NCBI GenBank assembly: GCA_958296125.1
Contig: OY282444.1
Coordinates: 3,195,623 to 3,259,622, forward strand
Source of the DNA: an uncultured Poribacteria bacterium
GTDB lineage: Bacteria > Poribacteria > WGA-4E > PCPOR2b
Length of the DNA: 64,000 bases
Direction of reading: 5' to 3'
Position 1 is the first letter of the stretch. Every line of letters starts with the position of its first letter. Positions 26,929-35,074 of this stretch are shown in pieces. The notes beneath the pieces are model-generated. The model saw only the letters and a list, made by a program, of their open reading frames with translations, had not been told where the DNA came from and did no database searches. Position numbers and translations under genes: made by a program.

Positions 26929-28524
26929 ATGCTGATTGGATATGTCAGCGACGAGCGCTATGTAGCACTTCCCGATGTGTTGTTAGAATTTGTAAACGAA
27001 TCAGGTTCGTTTGAAGCCCGTTCGCGAGCGACGGGCGCGATCTACGCGGCCCTGTCCCCAGGACCTTACAAGGTAACGCTCTATAAACCCGGCTTCGGCG
27101 CGAAGAGCGTTAACATGACAGTCCGAGAAGGTCAACCTTATCAGTTTCGCTTGCTTTCGGACTGTTTGCTAGGGTATGCTTGGCCAAAGTGGGTTCGCTC
27201 CGGTGAGAAATCTGAATTCCGTGTTCATGCTGTCGAAGCGTATCAGCTTTCGTTGTGGCGATATGGGTTGCAGAAGGAGTTCATCCGAGACCTCGGCTGG
27301 CATGATGAGCATGGACCCCGCGCAACGATGCAAATCTCCCCTGACGGAGATTTCACCCAAACTGGCATCGAGTGGAACAAGTTTGGATATACGAATCCTC
27401 ATCACCTCCAGTTCGTCGAAGCACCGGCTCGAAGTGGGCTCTACTATTTTTACGCCAAGGGGGAGTCGGGTGAGTTCTTTTCCTTTCCGTGGATTGTTGC
27501 GCCGGCGAAGCCGCAGGCACCCATCGCCGTATTGGCTTCCAACATCAACTGGAACGCCTACAACAACTTCGGCGGTCGGAGTAACTATATCCATCCCGAT
27601 CAGTTTCCACCGACCCCCACCATCAACGCTCGACTCGATCTGAAGCGATACACCAACCGAGAACACAAGCACTTCGATGCCGACGAATATGCACCGCTGT
27701 CGTTTGATCGGCCCGAACTGATTAACTTTATCTCTGAAGATACGGAAATTACGGATCCAGTTGAGGGGCGTTCTGCCTGTCACGTCGCCCCCGCCGAATG
27801 GCGGCTCTTCGGTTGGCTGGAGCGCGAAGGGTTTGATTACGACCTCTACGCCGAGACACAGTTTCACCAAGGCGTTTTGAACTTGGAGGATTACAAAGTT
27901 CTTATGATCAGCACCCACCCCGAATACTGGTCAGCGGATATGTACTTTCGACTCAAAGCGTGGGTTTTCGAGGGCGGTGGCAAGCTGATGTATCTCGGAG
28001 GCAATGGCTTGAACTGTGAGGTCGAATTCCTTGACGAATACACGATGGTCGTTCACAACGAGAACTGTGGCAGCGGCAGCTTCACTACGCTGCAGGATGT
28101 TGGATTTGAAAGCCGATTCCACCTGCGTCACGAATCCGAAGCCAATCTCCTAGGCGTTGTCTGTACCGACACCGGCATTATGACCGGCGCGCCTTATCGG
28201 GTGATCGATGATTCTCATTGGATTTTTGAGGGTACAGGCCTGAAGAGTGGAGATGTATTCGGGGAAAAGAGCTTACATATGCGTTGTCCCGGCGGGGCTT
28301 CAGGCCACGAAATGGACAAGATCTCCGCAAGTTCTCCGAAGAACACTCAGCTGCTCGCCAAGGGGCTCAACCCCGACGATGGCGGTGCCGAAATCGTTTA
28401 CCACGAACCCGGTGGTGGTGGTGCCGTATTCTCTGTCGGCTCGATCACCTATCCCTGTTCTGTGTTAGTGGACGACACGATTTCAAAAATTACCACTAAT
28501 GTGTTGAAACGGTTCCTAGAATGA
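26929..28524 (+). CDS. N,N-dimethylformamidase large-subunit-like protein with N-terminal Ig-like domain
   Basis: 531 residues. Residues 1-80 resemble a carboxypeptidase-regulatory-like beta-sandwich (VLLEFVNESGSFEARSRATG then ALSPGPYKVTLYKPGF). Most of the rest matches the DMF beta-subunit C-terminal domain: SNINWNAYNNFGGRSNY, then WLEREGFDYDLYAETQFH, then VLMISTHPEYWSADMYF and KLMYLGGNGLN. In Paracoccus the enzyme uses a tyrosine/glutamate-bound iron to hydrolyse dimethylformamide; tyrosines in the corresponding places (Tyr-Asp-Leu-Tyr, Glu-Tyr-Trp) are seen here, but exact equivalence needs an alignment. GGAGG precedes ATG. The substrate is more likely some natural amide than DMF itself. 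Confidence 0.78.
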   Translation: MLIGYVSDERYVALPDVLLEFVNESGSFEARSRATGAIYAALSPGPYKVTLYKPGFGAKSVNMTVREGQPYQFRLLSDCLLGYAWPKWVRSGEKSEFRVHAVEAYQLSLWRYGLQKEFIRDLGWHDEHGPRATMQISPDGDFTQTGIEWNKFGYTNPHHLQFVEAPARSGLYYFYAKGESGEFFSFPWIVAPAKPQAPIAVLASNINWNAYNNFGGRSNYIHPDQFPPTPTINARLDLKRYTNREHKHFDADEYAPLSFDRPELINFISEDTEITDPVEGRSACHVAPAEWRLFGWLEREGFDYDLYAETQFHQGVLNLEDYKVLMISTHPEYWSADMYFRLKAWVFEGGGKLMYLGGNGLNCEVEFLDEYTMVVHNENCGSGSFTTLQDVGFESRFHLRHESEANLLGVVCTDTGIMTGAPYRVIDDSHWIFEGTGLKSGDVFGEKSLHMRCPGGASGHEMDKISASSPKNTQLLAKGLNPDDGGAEIVYHEPGGGGAVFSVGSITYPCSVLVDDTISKITTNVLKRFLE

Positions 28525-28586
28525 GAGATTACGCACGATGGTGTCCTTACGAAGAGGGACATCGCAATTTTCCGGAGGAGATGCAG

Positions 28587-29360
28587 ATGCACATCAACCA
28601 AGACGATTATAATCATTACTGGGAAAAGGGTTGGGTGGCTATCGAAGGTGTTTACAACCCCGACGAAGTTGAGCGCATCGCTCAAATTGCCATTGAGGTC
28701 AGTGACCGTGATATGACGCGCTCAATGGATCCCGATGCAGCCACGGATAAGGGTGTCGGTTACGCCGTTGATCGAGCGGAAGACGGTACAATTGCACCGC
28801 GCAAAATTGAGGGTCCTTTCCTCAAAGCACCCGCTTTCCAATCCTTTGTACTCGACCCCCGTCTCTCGCTCATCATCAAGGATCTTATCGGTGTGGAGCC
28901 GGCACTGGTCACCGATCAGATTTTCATGAAACCGCCGCATTTCGGTAGCGCGAAACCGTACCACCAAGATAATTACTACTTCAAATGTGATCCGGCTGAT
29001 CACGTCATCACCGCTTGGATTGCGATGGACGACGTAGATGAATCGAATGGCTGCCTCCGCTATATCGAAGGTTCACACAAGGGACCGGTGCTGCCACACG
29101 AAACCCCGGATCCAGATGAGCCATATAACCTTGTGCCTCCACCCGAACTGATCAATCTATCGAAAGAGGCACTGGCGGAGGTCAAAAAGGGCGGTGTCGT
29201 GTTTCACCACTGTAAGACACTGCATACATCTCATCGTAACGAATCCGACCGCTGGCGGCGCGGTTACGCTACACATTGGGCGAGCGCACAAACGACGTGT
29301 GAAATCGACACAATTAAGAACGGTTATTTTCAGCGAGACGATTTTCCGGGAACCAATTGA
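28587..29360 (+). CDS. Phytanoyl-CoA dioxygenase family protein (PhyH 2)
   Basis: About 257 residues from ATG 28587, chosen because GGAGGAG lies six bases upstream. An ATG at 28521 overlaps the stop of the preceding gene (ATGA) and would add 22 residues. The facial triad is KPYHQD (HxD) and the distal His in CKTLHTSHRN, with RRGYATHW offering the 2-oxoglutarate Arg. The domain is complete, of the non-mammalian PhyH branch. With the dimethylformamidase-like gene directly upstream it may oxidise an N-alkyl or side-chain carbon before or after amide cleavage, an inference from position only. Confidence 0.85.
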   Translation: MHINQDDYNHYWEKGWVAIEGVYNPDEVERIAQIAIEVSDRDMTRSMDPDAATDKGVGYAVDRAEDGTIAPRKIEGPFLKAPAFQSFVLDPRLSLIIKDLIGVEPALVTDQIFMKPPHFGSAKPYHQDNYYFKCDPADHVITAWIAMDDVDESNGCLRYIEGSHKGPVLPHETPDPDEPYNLVPPPELINLSKEALAEVKKGGVVFHHCKTLHTSHRNESDRWRRGYATHWASAQTTCEIDTIKNGYFQRDDFPGTN

Positions 29361-29393
29361 CATACTTCCACACTCTAAAGGGATGAGGTATTG
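29357..29393 (+). repeat. Short TTGACATACT element (copy 1), IS200/IS605-end-like
   Basis: Directly after the PhyH stop, TTGACATACT.CC..A..CTAAAGGG.T resembles the sequence at 42916-42952 and the palindromic ends of IS200/IS605 elements (pattern CATACTCCC, CCTAAAGG, GGGATTCTT). This copy is degenerate. No transposase is present. Confidence 0.35.
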
Positions 29394-29551
29394 CACGCAA
29401 TTTTTGGTAAGCTTCAATTTCTGATACCAATCAACATGAGAAAGGAAATGAACTTTGAGAGGTTAATAAATCGTTGCAACCCGAGGCGGAGCACTACAGT
29501 ATTCCCCTTGACAATGCAGGCCAAATGGCTGAATCTTGCAGGAGTGGCACC

Positions 29552-30487
29552 ATGAACTATCGGCGTTTGGGGCGGACCAACCTGCAAGTATCAGAGATTT
29601 CGCTGGGGACTGTAGAGCTAGGAATGGACTACGGCATCCCTGTGCAAGGCGAACATCGACAACCGTCCGAGGCGGATGCCGCCCGCTTACTCAACCGTGC
29701 GCTCGATTTGGGTGTCAATTTAATCGATACAGCGCGGGTTTATGGGGAGAGCGAAGCTATTATCGGGCGGGCCCTGAAATCGCGGCGGGAGGAATATATC
29801 CTCGCGACGAAGATTGCCGCCTTGAGTTGGGAGGGGTATACTGGCAAGGGATTGCGAGAGCATGTGGAAACATCAATCACCGAATCCCTGCGATCACTAC
29901 AGACGGACATCATTGACATCCTCTACATTCACAATGCCACTCCTGAGCTCATTCAACGTGGGGAAATTGTAGAGATTATGCAGCGGGCGCAACAGGTAGG
30001 TTACGCCTGTTTTATTGGCACAACCACCTATGGCGAAGCTGCACCGTTAGCCGTGTTAAAAGATGGTCGTTTCGACTGCGTGCAGGTTGCCTATAATCTA
30101 TTAGACCGTCAGTTTGAAGAACGGGTGTTGCCGCTGGCTAAAGAAAACGATGTGGGGATCGCGATCCGATCCGTCCTCCTGAAAGGCGCATTGACCTATC
30201 GCTACACACACCTTCCTGAAGAACTCCGCGAACTGCGGGCTGCGGTCGAGGCGGTAAACTCATTGTGTGGTGCACAAGCTAACAGTTTGCCGAAATTGGC
30301 TTACCGTTTCGTGCTCGCCCATCCTGCGGTTTCCACCGCGTTGGTGGGCACCAGTCGTGTGCATGAGTTGCAAGAAATCGTTTCATTTGCAGGGTGCGGT
30401 GCGCTTTCGCCGGAGCTGCTCAACGACATTCGAGAGATTGTCGTGCATCCGGACCAACTCAACCCGGGCACCTGGCCCTTCCAGTAA
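29552..30487 (+). CDS. Aldo/keto reductase
   Basis: 311 residues from ATG 29552 with AGGAG eight bases upstream; the open frame continues 26 codons further up but without a start signal. N-terminal MNYRRLGRTNLQVSEISLGT is typical of AKR. The tetrad is visible: Asp-Tyr in LIDTARVYGESE, Lys in ATKIAAL and His in LYIHNAT. The usual NADPH-binding end motif VGTSRVHEL lies near 280. It would reduce an aldehyde or ketone, or run the reverse. It lies between PhyH and the nitrilase-family gene in the same transcription direction, so it could process an aldehyde released by the dioxygenase. Confidence 0.9.
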   Translation: MNYRRLGRTNLQVSEISLGTVELGMDYGIPVQGEHRQPSEADAARLLNRALDLGVNLIDTARVYGESEAIIGRALKSRREEYILATKIAALSWEGYTGKGLREHVETSITESLRSLQTDIIDILYIHNATPELIQRGEIVEIMQRAQQVGYACFIGTTTYGEAAPLAVLKDGRFDCVQVAYNLLDRQFEERVLPLAKENDVGIAIRSVLLKGALTYRYTHLPEELRELRAAVEAVNSLCGAQANSLPKLAYRFVLAHPAVSTALVGTSRVHELQEIVSFAGCGALSPELLNDIREIVVHPDQLNPGTWPFQ

Positions 30488-30552
30488 ATAGGCGAACTTA
30501 TTTCCGACCTCGTGGAAATCAGGGCTCCGTTCACGTATAAATGAGGTGAAGC

Positions 30553-31380
30553 ATGTATAACTCAGTCAAGGTCGCGGCGATTTCGATTAAACCAAAGAAG
30601 TGGGATAAAGCCGCAAACGCTGACAAGATGGAGGCATTTTTCGTTGAAGCCGCCAAGGAACAGCCGCAGGTGATTTTGACGACAGAAGGGGTGCTCGAGG
30701 GCTATGTCGTCATGGAGGTCATCGAGAATCGGGAAACGGCGGAGAAGCTGCTTGACATCGCCGAACCGATTGATGGTCCCTATATTCGGCGTTTTCAGCA
30801 GCTTGCCAAACAGTTGGGGATTTGCCTCTGCTTCGGTTTTGCTGAACGTATCGCCGATGAGGCTTATAATTGTGCTGTATTTATCGATCACAACGGCGAA
30901 ATGTGTGGCAAGTATCACAAAACACAACTCGCTGAAGGCACCCATCCCTCTTGGAACTTTAACCGTATCGGCAAGACACTGCGCGCTTTTGATACACCGA
31001 TCGGTCGTGCTGGGGCGGTCATCTGTAATGACCGATGGAATCCGATGATTACGCGCACACTTGTCCTTGATGGAGCAAGGCTTATCTTCATCCCATCCTA
31101 TGGATCGAAGAGCAAAGGGCAAAACGAAACGGTGCTTGCACGGGCGCGGGAAAACGGAGTGCCAATCGTCGAAGCGAATGTCGGCATGAACCTCATTATC
31201 AGCAAGGGCGAGATTGTCGCTTACAAGTGGGGTAACGACCAAATTTCAACCGCGGTTATCGACATCCCCGAACCTCCATCGCAAGAGATAGCGCGTTATG
31301 CCGAACAGGAGTACCTGCAGCTGCAGAAGCCGGAGATGGAGAAACGCTATCGGAAAACGATGGAGAAGCTCACCCAGTGA
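30553..31380 (+). CDS. Nitrilase-superfamily carbon-nitrogen hydrolase
   Basis: 275 residues. The catalytic triad is complete: Glu45 in LTTEGVLEG, Lys123 in GKYHKTQLAEG and Cys158 in GAVICNDRWNP. The superfamily hydrolyses nitriles, amides, N-carbamoyl compounds or ureido groups. GAGGTGAAGC precedes the ATG. It is the last gene of the run that starts with the sulfatase; with a dimethylformamidase-like enzyme in the same run, two separate C-N bond hydrolases are present. Substrate class (aliphatic amidase or N-carbamoyl amidase) cannot be fixed from sequence. Confidence 0.9.
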   Translation: MYNSVKVAAISIKPKKWDKAANADKMEAFFVEAAKEQPQVILTTEGVLEGYVVMEVIENRETAEKLLDIAEPIDGPYIRRFQQLAKQLGICLCFGFAERIADEAYNCAVFIDHNGEMCGKYHKTQLAEGTHPSWNFNRIGKTLRAFDTPIGRAGAVICNDRWNPMITRTLVLDGARLIFIPSYGSKSKGQNETVLARARENGVPIVEANVGMNLIISKGEIVAYKWGNDQISTAVIDIPEPPSQEIARYAEQEYLQLQKPEMEKRYRKTMEKLTQ

Positions 31381-31559
31381 AGCTGCAATCGCTGCACTGC
31401 CCCCTATAACAGCAGCAATTATAGTTGATCCAACTATGGTAATCGGTGCTTTTGCCTCTTCCGGCTGTACCAGTGACAAAAACAGTATGGCGATTGCCCG
31501 TTTCAAATACAGAAAATGACTGCTTTGAAGTTGCAATTACACCATGATGTGATATACTA

Positions 31560-31700
31560 TAATGCGAGTTGCTACTTGTTACTCCGGTGCCGGTCTGAAT
31601 AGTGAAACGTAATGCGTAAGAAGTTCATTTGGGGTTGAGAATTACCAAGTTAATTTTGTGTTTGAACTAAAAGTAGAGGTATGCTATACTAGCAACTTAA
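31560..31700. repeat. MITE-like repeat copy with AGTTGCTA terminal inverted repeats
   Basis: AGTTGCTA (31567-31574) and its inverse TAGCAACT (31690-31697) bound about 130 bases. Size and ends match the copies at 4341-4492 and 21028-21167. The right end is fused to a -10 box (TATACT, 31685-31690), so the repeat may help to drive the lipoprotein gene downstream. Confidence 0.5.
31662..31690 (+). promoter_or_regulatory. Sigma70-like promoter within the repeat, upstream of the lipoprotein gene
   Basis: TTGAAC (31662-31667), a 17-base spacer and TATACT (31685-31690). The next plus-strand start is the lipoprotein ATG at 31863, giving a 5' leader of about 165 bases. Confidence 0.5.
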
Positions 31701-31862
31701 CGAGAAATCCTTGATATCATCAAGTTACCGGATATGAGCACCTTCGGCATGATTTGATAGATTTTTGGGTGTTGAGGCAAAAGCATGAATTTTGAAACGG
31801 TTATGCCTAATTAATAAAATGCCCATCACGAGTGATGGACGAACAAGGAGGCAAGATTCAGC

Positions 31863-32639
31863 ATGAAAAAATTAAATGGAGGCTCATGGATAAGCAGCGC
31901 TGCGCTGTTTGTATTAATCTTATTGGTTGCTGGCTGTTCAACAGCAACATCACTAAAAAATCTTCCCGCCGTTCAACCGGCTGAGATGTTACCAGAGAAC
32001 GTTGTGCTTGAAGGGATTAACCCAGAGGCGTTTAAAATTCGCGCCAAGGGAAAGATACTCTCGATCACTAAAGATGACGTTACGGTTCAGATTGCCTATT
32101 GGCGCCGTGCAGACCTGGATCGCAAGTATAATCGTGGAAATGCCTACTCTCCGTTCTATGAAACGGAAGCATTACACCAAGGTGACAAGACAGATGTCTT
32201 TTATGTCAAAATTACAAACAATGCTGCTACCCCCGTTGTCTATCGAACCAGAGGCACTCGACAAGTCCCTTGCGAAATAGTCGATCAAGGGGATAATCGT
32301 TACGGGTCATTGGATTACGATGCCCTAAAAGAACGTCTGACTTACATGTCTCGTGCTGCGGGGATATATGTCACGAACGGACTCAAAAAGGCGAGAGAGA
32401 TTTTGATAGAAACACAGATTCCAGACACGGAAAAGGGGATACCCCCCGGAGCAAGCATTGAGGGTTTCCTCCCGTTCTATCAGATGAAGCACAATGCCGA
32501 AACATTAGTCGTTATCATTCCGCTTGAGCTAAAACCGCCGGAAGGCACCGCGACCCGTTACAAAAGATTAGTATACGAATTTCCCTTTATACACCATAAA
32601 GGGATTCGGCTTGCACAACCGGCACCGCATCGATACTAA
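31863..32639 (+). CDS. Hypothetical outer-membrane-type lipoprotein
   Basis: 258 residues. The signal peptide has a textbook lipobox LLVAGC, with Cys25 as the lipidated residue, followed by STATS, which has no aspartate at +2 and so predicts outer-membrane sorting. The mature part is mostly beta-like, with VTVQIAYWRRADLDRKYN near 75-92 and a C-terminal ETLVVIIPLELKPPEGT that suggests a DUF-type adhesion or turnover protein, but no family is recognised. ACAAGGAGGCAAGATTCAGC precedes the ATG. It converges with the dinG-like gene over a long hairpin. Confidence 0.75.
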   Translation: MKKLNGGSWISSAALFVLILLVAGCSTATSLKNLPAVQPAEMLPENVVLEGINPEAFKIRAKGKILSITKDDVTVQIAYWRRADLDRKYNRGNAYSPFYETEALHQGDKTDVFYVKITNNAATPVVYRTRGTRQVPCEIVDQGDNRYGSLDYDALKERLTYMSRAAGIYVTNGLKKAREILIETQIPDTEKGIPPGASIEGFLPFYQMKHNAETLVVIIPLELKPPEGTATRYKRLVYEFPFIHHKGIRLAQPAPHRY

Positions 32640-32651
32640 CGATGGACAATA

Positions 32652-32700
32652 AGTGTTAAATGATGAGTGAAACCGGATGGGTCACTCATCACTTAACACT
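32652..32700. terminator. Bidirectional hairpin between convergent genes
   Basis: A 19-base arm AGTGTTAAATGATGAGTGA (32652-32670) faces its inverse (32682-32700) with one mismatch and an 11-base loop. It stands between the stop codons of the lipoprotein (plus) and dinG-like (minus) genes. There is no long T-run, so it may act as mRNA-end protection as much as a terminator. Confidence 0.6.
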
Positions 32701-32737
32701 CGTTACATCTCATTGTGCACTGAATTGTCCTGTATCA

Positions 32738-34714
32738 TCAGTCCGCTACGATTTTGCAGGGGGGCAACGAGTTCAAAAATTGCTTACCATAAAACTTGGT
32801 CTTGATGCGCGCATCTAGGGTAACAAAAATTCCCGTGTCCGTTTTTGTGCGAATCAAGCGTCCAAATCCTTGCTTGAACCGGATAATCGCTTCCGGCAAG
32901 CTAAACTCCATAAACGGATTCCCCCCTCGCTCTTCGATTTGCTTGACTCTCGCTTCTATCACCGGATGTGTGGGGACTTCAAAAGGTAGTTTGGTAATAA
33001 TCACGCTGCTGAGCGATTCACCCCGCACGTCAACCCCCTCCCAAAAGCTGGAAGTTCCAAACAGGACCGAATTTATATTCTCCCTAAATTCTGTCAACAT
33101 TGCGCTACGCGAAAGCCCCGCTCCTTGCTTGAATACGTCAATCCCAAGCTGCTCAAGGTCAGGTTGAATTTCCTCATAAACCTCGTTCATCATTCGATAG
33201 CTTGTAAATAGGACGAAGGCTTTGCCATGCGTGAGTTTGAGGTAATTCAGGATCTGCGCGGTAGCAGCCTGCGTGAAGGCGCGATTTCGTGGATCTGGCA
33301 TCCGCGAAGGGACATGGATCTCAACTTGATCTTGATAGTTGAAGGGCGATCCGACCAGTAATTCGCGGCAGCGGGATAGACCGATCCGCCCCTGAAAGTA
33401 GTCGAAATTCTGGTTGGTCGCCAGTGTGGCGCTGGTCATGATGATACTGTCCAGTTTTTCAAAGAGGTGGGCGTTCAATTCTTCACTCACGTTGATTGGG
33501 GTCGCCCGCAGCACAGTTCGAGCGAATCGTCCGCGTGTCGAGGTGTTGATCCAGTAGACGTAATCCGGGAGTGTGTGGCTAAGCATTATATCTAAGTCGT
33601 TACGGAGTTCACGACAGCGACGCAGATGGGCATCAATTTCTTGCTGATCATCTTCAGTTGTCGCGGCATCTTTCAGCCCCTTTAACCGGCTCTGGAGCTC
33701 GCCCAAAGGGGCATCCAACACATTGTGCACAAAGTTGGCTTGATTGATGGTTTGTGTGACCCCATGCCCCTGGTCTCTCGCCCCTTTCCGCTCTAACCAG
33801 CTCAGAATCGAAGTAAACTGTTGGTTTGCCTCCTCCCGGGCGTTTTCGACAAGCCGAATCGAACCCGTTGATTGGAATCGAATAAAGAGCCCCGCCTTCC
33901 CCTGTGGATTACAAAGAGAATCCAAGAACCTCTTGACTCGTGCATTGCTAAATTCAATACTTGTGTATTCCGTTGCGGTTGCTTCAAGGTGGTGCGCTTC
34001 ATCAAGGATTAGGTATCTATATTCTGGTAATATAGCGGCATAAGGATTGGCTTTCCGAAGCACCCAATCTGCAAAAAGCAGGTGATGGTTCACAATAATA
34101 AGGTCGGCTTCATTCACCCGCGCCCGCGCTTTGAAATAGAAGCATGTTTCGTAGGTCGGACATCTCTGCCGCAGGCAGTTATCCGTATCTGAAGCCACCT
34201 TATTCCAAATTGCAAACATTGGCTGCGGTTCAAGGTCCGCCTTACTTCCATCTTCAGTGACGTTTACCCACTCCACAATGCGAGCGAGGTTTTCTACCTC
34301 TGTCTTTGTGTCAAATAGGGCGCGCTCATAAGTCAACAGACTGTCTAGCCGACGACGCGAGAGATAGTTTCCACGTCCCTTGGCGAGCGCAGCGGTGAAA
34401 GGCTGTGGGAGCACTTGTTGGAGAAAGGGTATATCCTTGTTAATCAGTTGTTCTTGCAGGTTGATAGTATTGGTCGAAATCACCACCGGCTCCTGCGTAT
34501 CAAGGGCGAGATTGATTGCGGGTAGGAGGTAGGCGAAACTTTTACCGACACCTGTGCCAGCTTCAACCACAAGATGCTCGTTGGACGACAGCGCACTGGC
34601 AACCGCTTCTGCCATTTCAAGCTGTTGCGGTCGAAACTCATAGCCTGTTAGCTGTTTCGCAATCAACCCGCCGGGACCAAGGACTTTCCGTAAATTTGAT
34701 AGATGTTTTTTCAT
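32738..34714 (-). CDS. dinG: DinG/XPD-like superfamily 2 DNA helicase
   Basis: 658 residues from ATG 34714 (a TTG one codon earlier is also in frame). Motif I VVEAGTGVGKSFAY is near residue 55, DEAHH is at about 240, and later motifs are FGTSSFWEGVDVRGES and QGFGRLIRTKTDTG. Three cysteines of the Fe-S insertion are clear (CLRQRCPTYETC), but the first position, usually a cysteine in KGRxNYxC, is Ser119 (KGRGNYLSRRR). DinG and YoaA helicases unwind DNA and R-loops 5'-3' with a [4Fe-4S] cluster, so this one either uses another ligand or lost the cluster. Its start coincides with the repeated leader shared with nnr. Confidence 0.88.
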   Translation of the reverse strand: MKKHLSNLRKVLGPGGLIAKQLTGYEFRPQQLEMAEAVASALSSNEHLVVEAGTGVGKSFAYLLPAINLALDTQEPVVISTNTINLQEQLINKDIPFLQQVLPQPFTAALAKGRGNYLSRRRLDSLLTYERALFDTKTEVENLARIVEWVNVTEDGSKADLEPQPMFAIWNKVASDTDNCLRQRCPTYETCFYFKARARVNEADLIIVNHHLLFADWVLRKANPYAAILPEYRYLILDEAHHLEATATEYTSIEFSNARVKRFLDSLCNPQGKAGLFIRFQSTGSIRLVENAREEANQQFTSILSWLERKGARDQGHGVTQTINQANFVHNVLDAPLGELQSRLKGLKDAATTEDDQQEIDAHLRRCRELRNDLDIMLSHTLPDYVYWINTSTRGRFARTVLRATPINVSEELNAHLFEKLDSIIMTSATLATNQNFDYFQGRIGLSRCRELLVGSPFNYQDQVEIHVPSRMPDPRNRAFTQAATAQILNYLKLTHGKAFVLFTSYRMMNEVYEEIQPDLEQLGIDVFKQGAGLSRSAMLTEFRENINSVLFGTSSFWEGVDVRGESLSSVIITKLPFEVPTHPVIEARVKQIEERGGNPFMEFSLPEAIIRFKQGFGRLIRTKTDTGIFVTLDARIKTKFYGKQFLNSLPPCKIVAD

Positions 34715-34790
34715 CAAAACTTCGCAGTGGAGCCCCCGTCCTGACTCTCCAATCCCTCTTATCTTCTCCCCTTGTCAGGGGCGTTGGGGC
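34712..34790 (-). repeat. Leader repeat ending at the dinG-like start codon (copy 2)
   Basis: Read on the minus strand this region goes CCCCTGACAAGGGG, about 40 bases, GGACGGGGG, then CACTGCGAAG and TTTTGATGAAA including the ATG. It matches the leader of nnr (8003-8076). The hairpin CCCCT-GACA-AGGGG (34768-34781) is the counterpart of CTCT-GACA-AGAG there. Confidence 0.55.
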
Positions 34791-34816
34791 GGGGAGGAAA
34801 CTGCGACTCCTTTTTT

Positions 34817-34846
34817 CTGATAATATCGGGGAAAATGTGGTATAAT
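34817..34846 (+). promoter_or_regulatory. Possible plus-strand promoter (TATAAT) for a structured RNA
   Basis: TATAAT (34841-34846) with CTGATA (34817-34822) at an 18-base spacing. No plus-strand protein gene follows; the predicted start site near 34853 falls at the first base of the nested hairpin at 34854-34923. The -35 match is four of six. Confidence 0.35.
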
Positions 34847-34853
34847 TCAGTTG

Positions 34854-34923
34854 GCTTTCGTGGGAGAGGTCAACGCCGACGCTCGTCGGTGTCTCCCACA
34901 CCCATTGACCGGGAATCGAAAGC
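34854..34923 (+). ncRNA. Candidate structured RNA with three nested stems
   Basis: The outer stem is GCTTTCG (34854-34860) with CGAAAGC (34917-34923). Next comes GTGGGAGA (34860-34867) with TCTCCCAC (34892-34899), then GCCGAC (34875-34880) with GTCGGT (34885-34890) around the loop GCTC. A promoter-like TATAAT lies seven bases upstream. It could equally be a repeat-type palindrome; no covariation data are available. Confidence 0.35.
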
Positions 34924-35074
34924 TGGGAATCCAAATTCTATAATTAAAACATACATTCAAGCAAGCCAAAATACTGTTCGTGTGGCTTGAAACACTACGA
35001 AACTTGTATAGTATCGCTGTTCTTCGATATACGCTCGGCGTGGAGTGGAAATCCAGCGGGATCGGTGTGATGCT

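Larger units (their letters stand above)
31381..31862. other. 482-base intergenic region with a MITE-like copy and a promoter
   Basis: The first 150 bases hold open frames on both strands but none with a start signal or known family; a minus-strand frame at 31246-31536 encodes a hydrophobic stretch and overlaps the hydrolase gene antisense, so it is not called. The rest holds the repeat at 31560-31700 and a sigma70-like promoter at its right end. Confidence 0.5.
34715..35074. other. 360-base gap between dinG and htrA genes
   Basis: It contains the leader repeat, the promoter and nested hairpin described separately, and from 34925 to 35074 an AT-rich stretch with a short inverted AAGCCA/TGGCTT (34966-34989). 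No protein gene is supported. Confidence 0.5.

Noticed and set aside
26929-28524. Calling the enzyme a true N,N-dimethylformamidase
   Set aside because: Only similarity of the large-subunit C-terminal domain is visible; no small-subunit gene is adjacent and the N-terminal beta-sandwich is different, so the substrate is left open.
31246-31536. Minus-strand frame with a hydrophobic stretch (IVGSTIIAAVIGGSAAIAA)
   Set aside because: It runs antisense through the 3' part of the nitrilase-family gene, starts at TTG without a Shine-Dalgarno, and matches no family I know. A remnant cannot be excluded.
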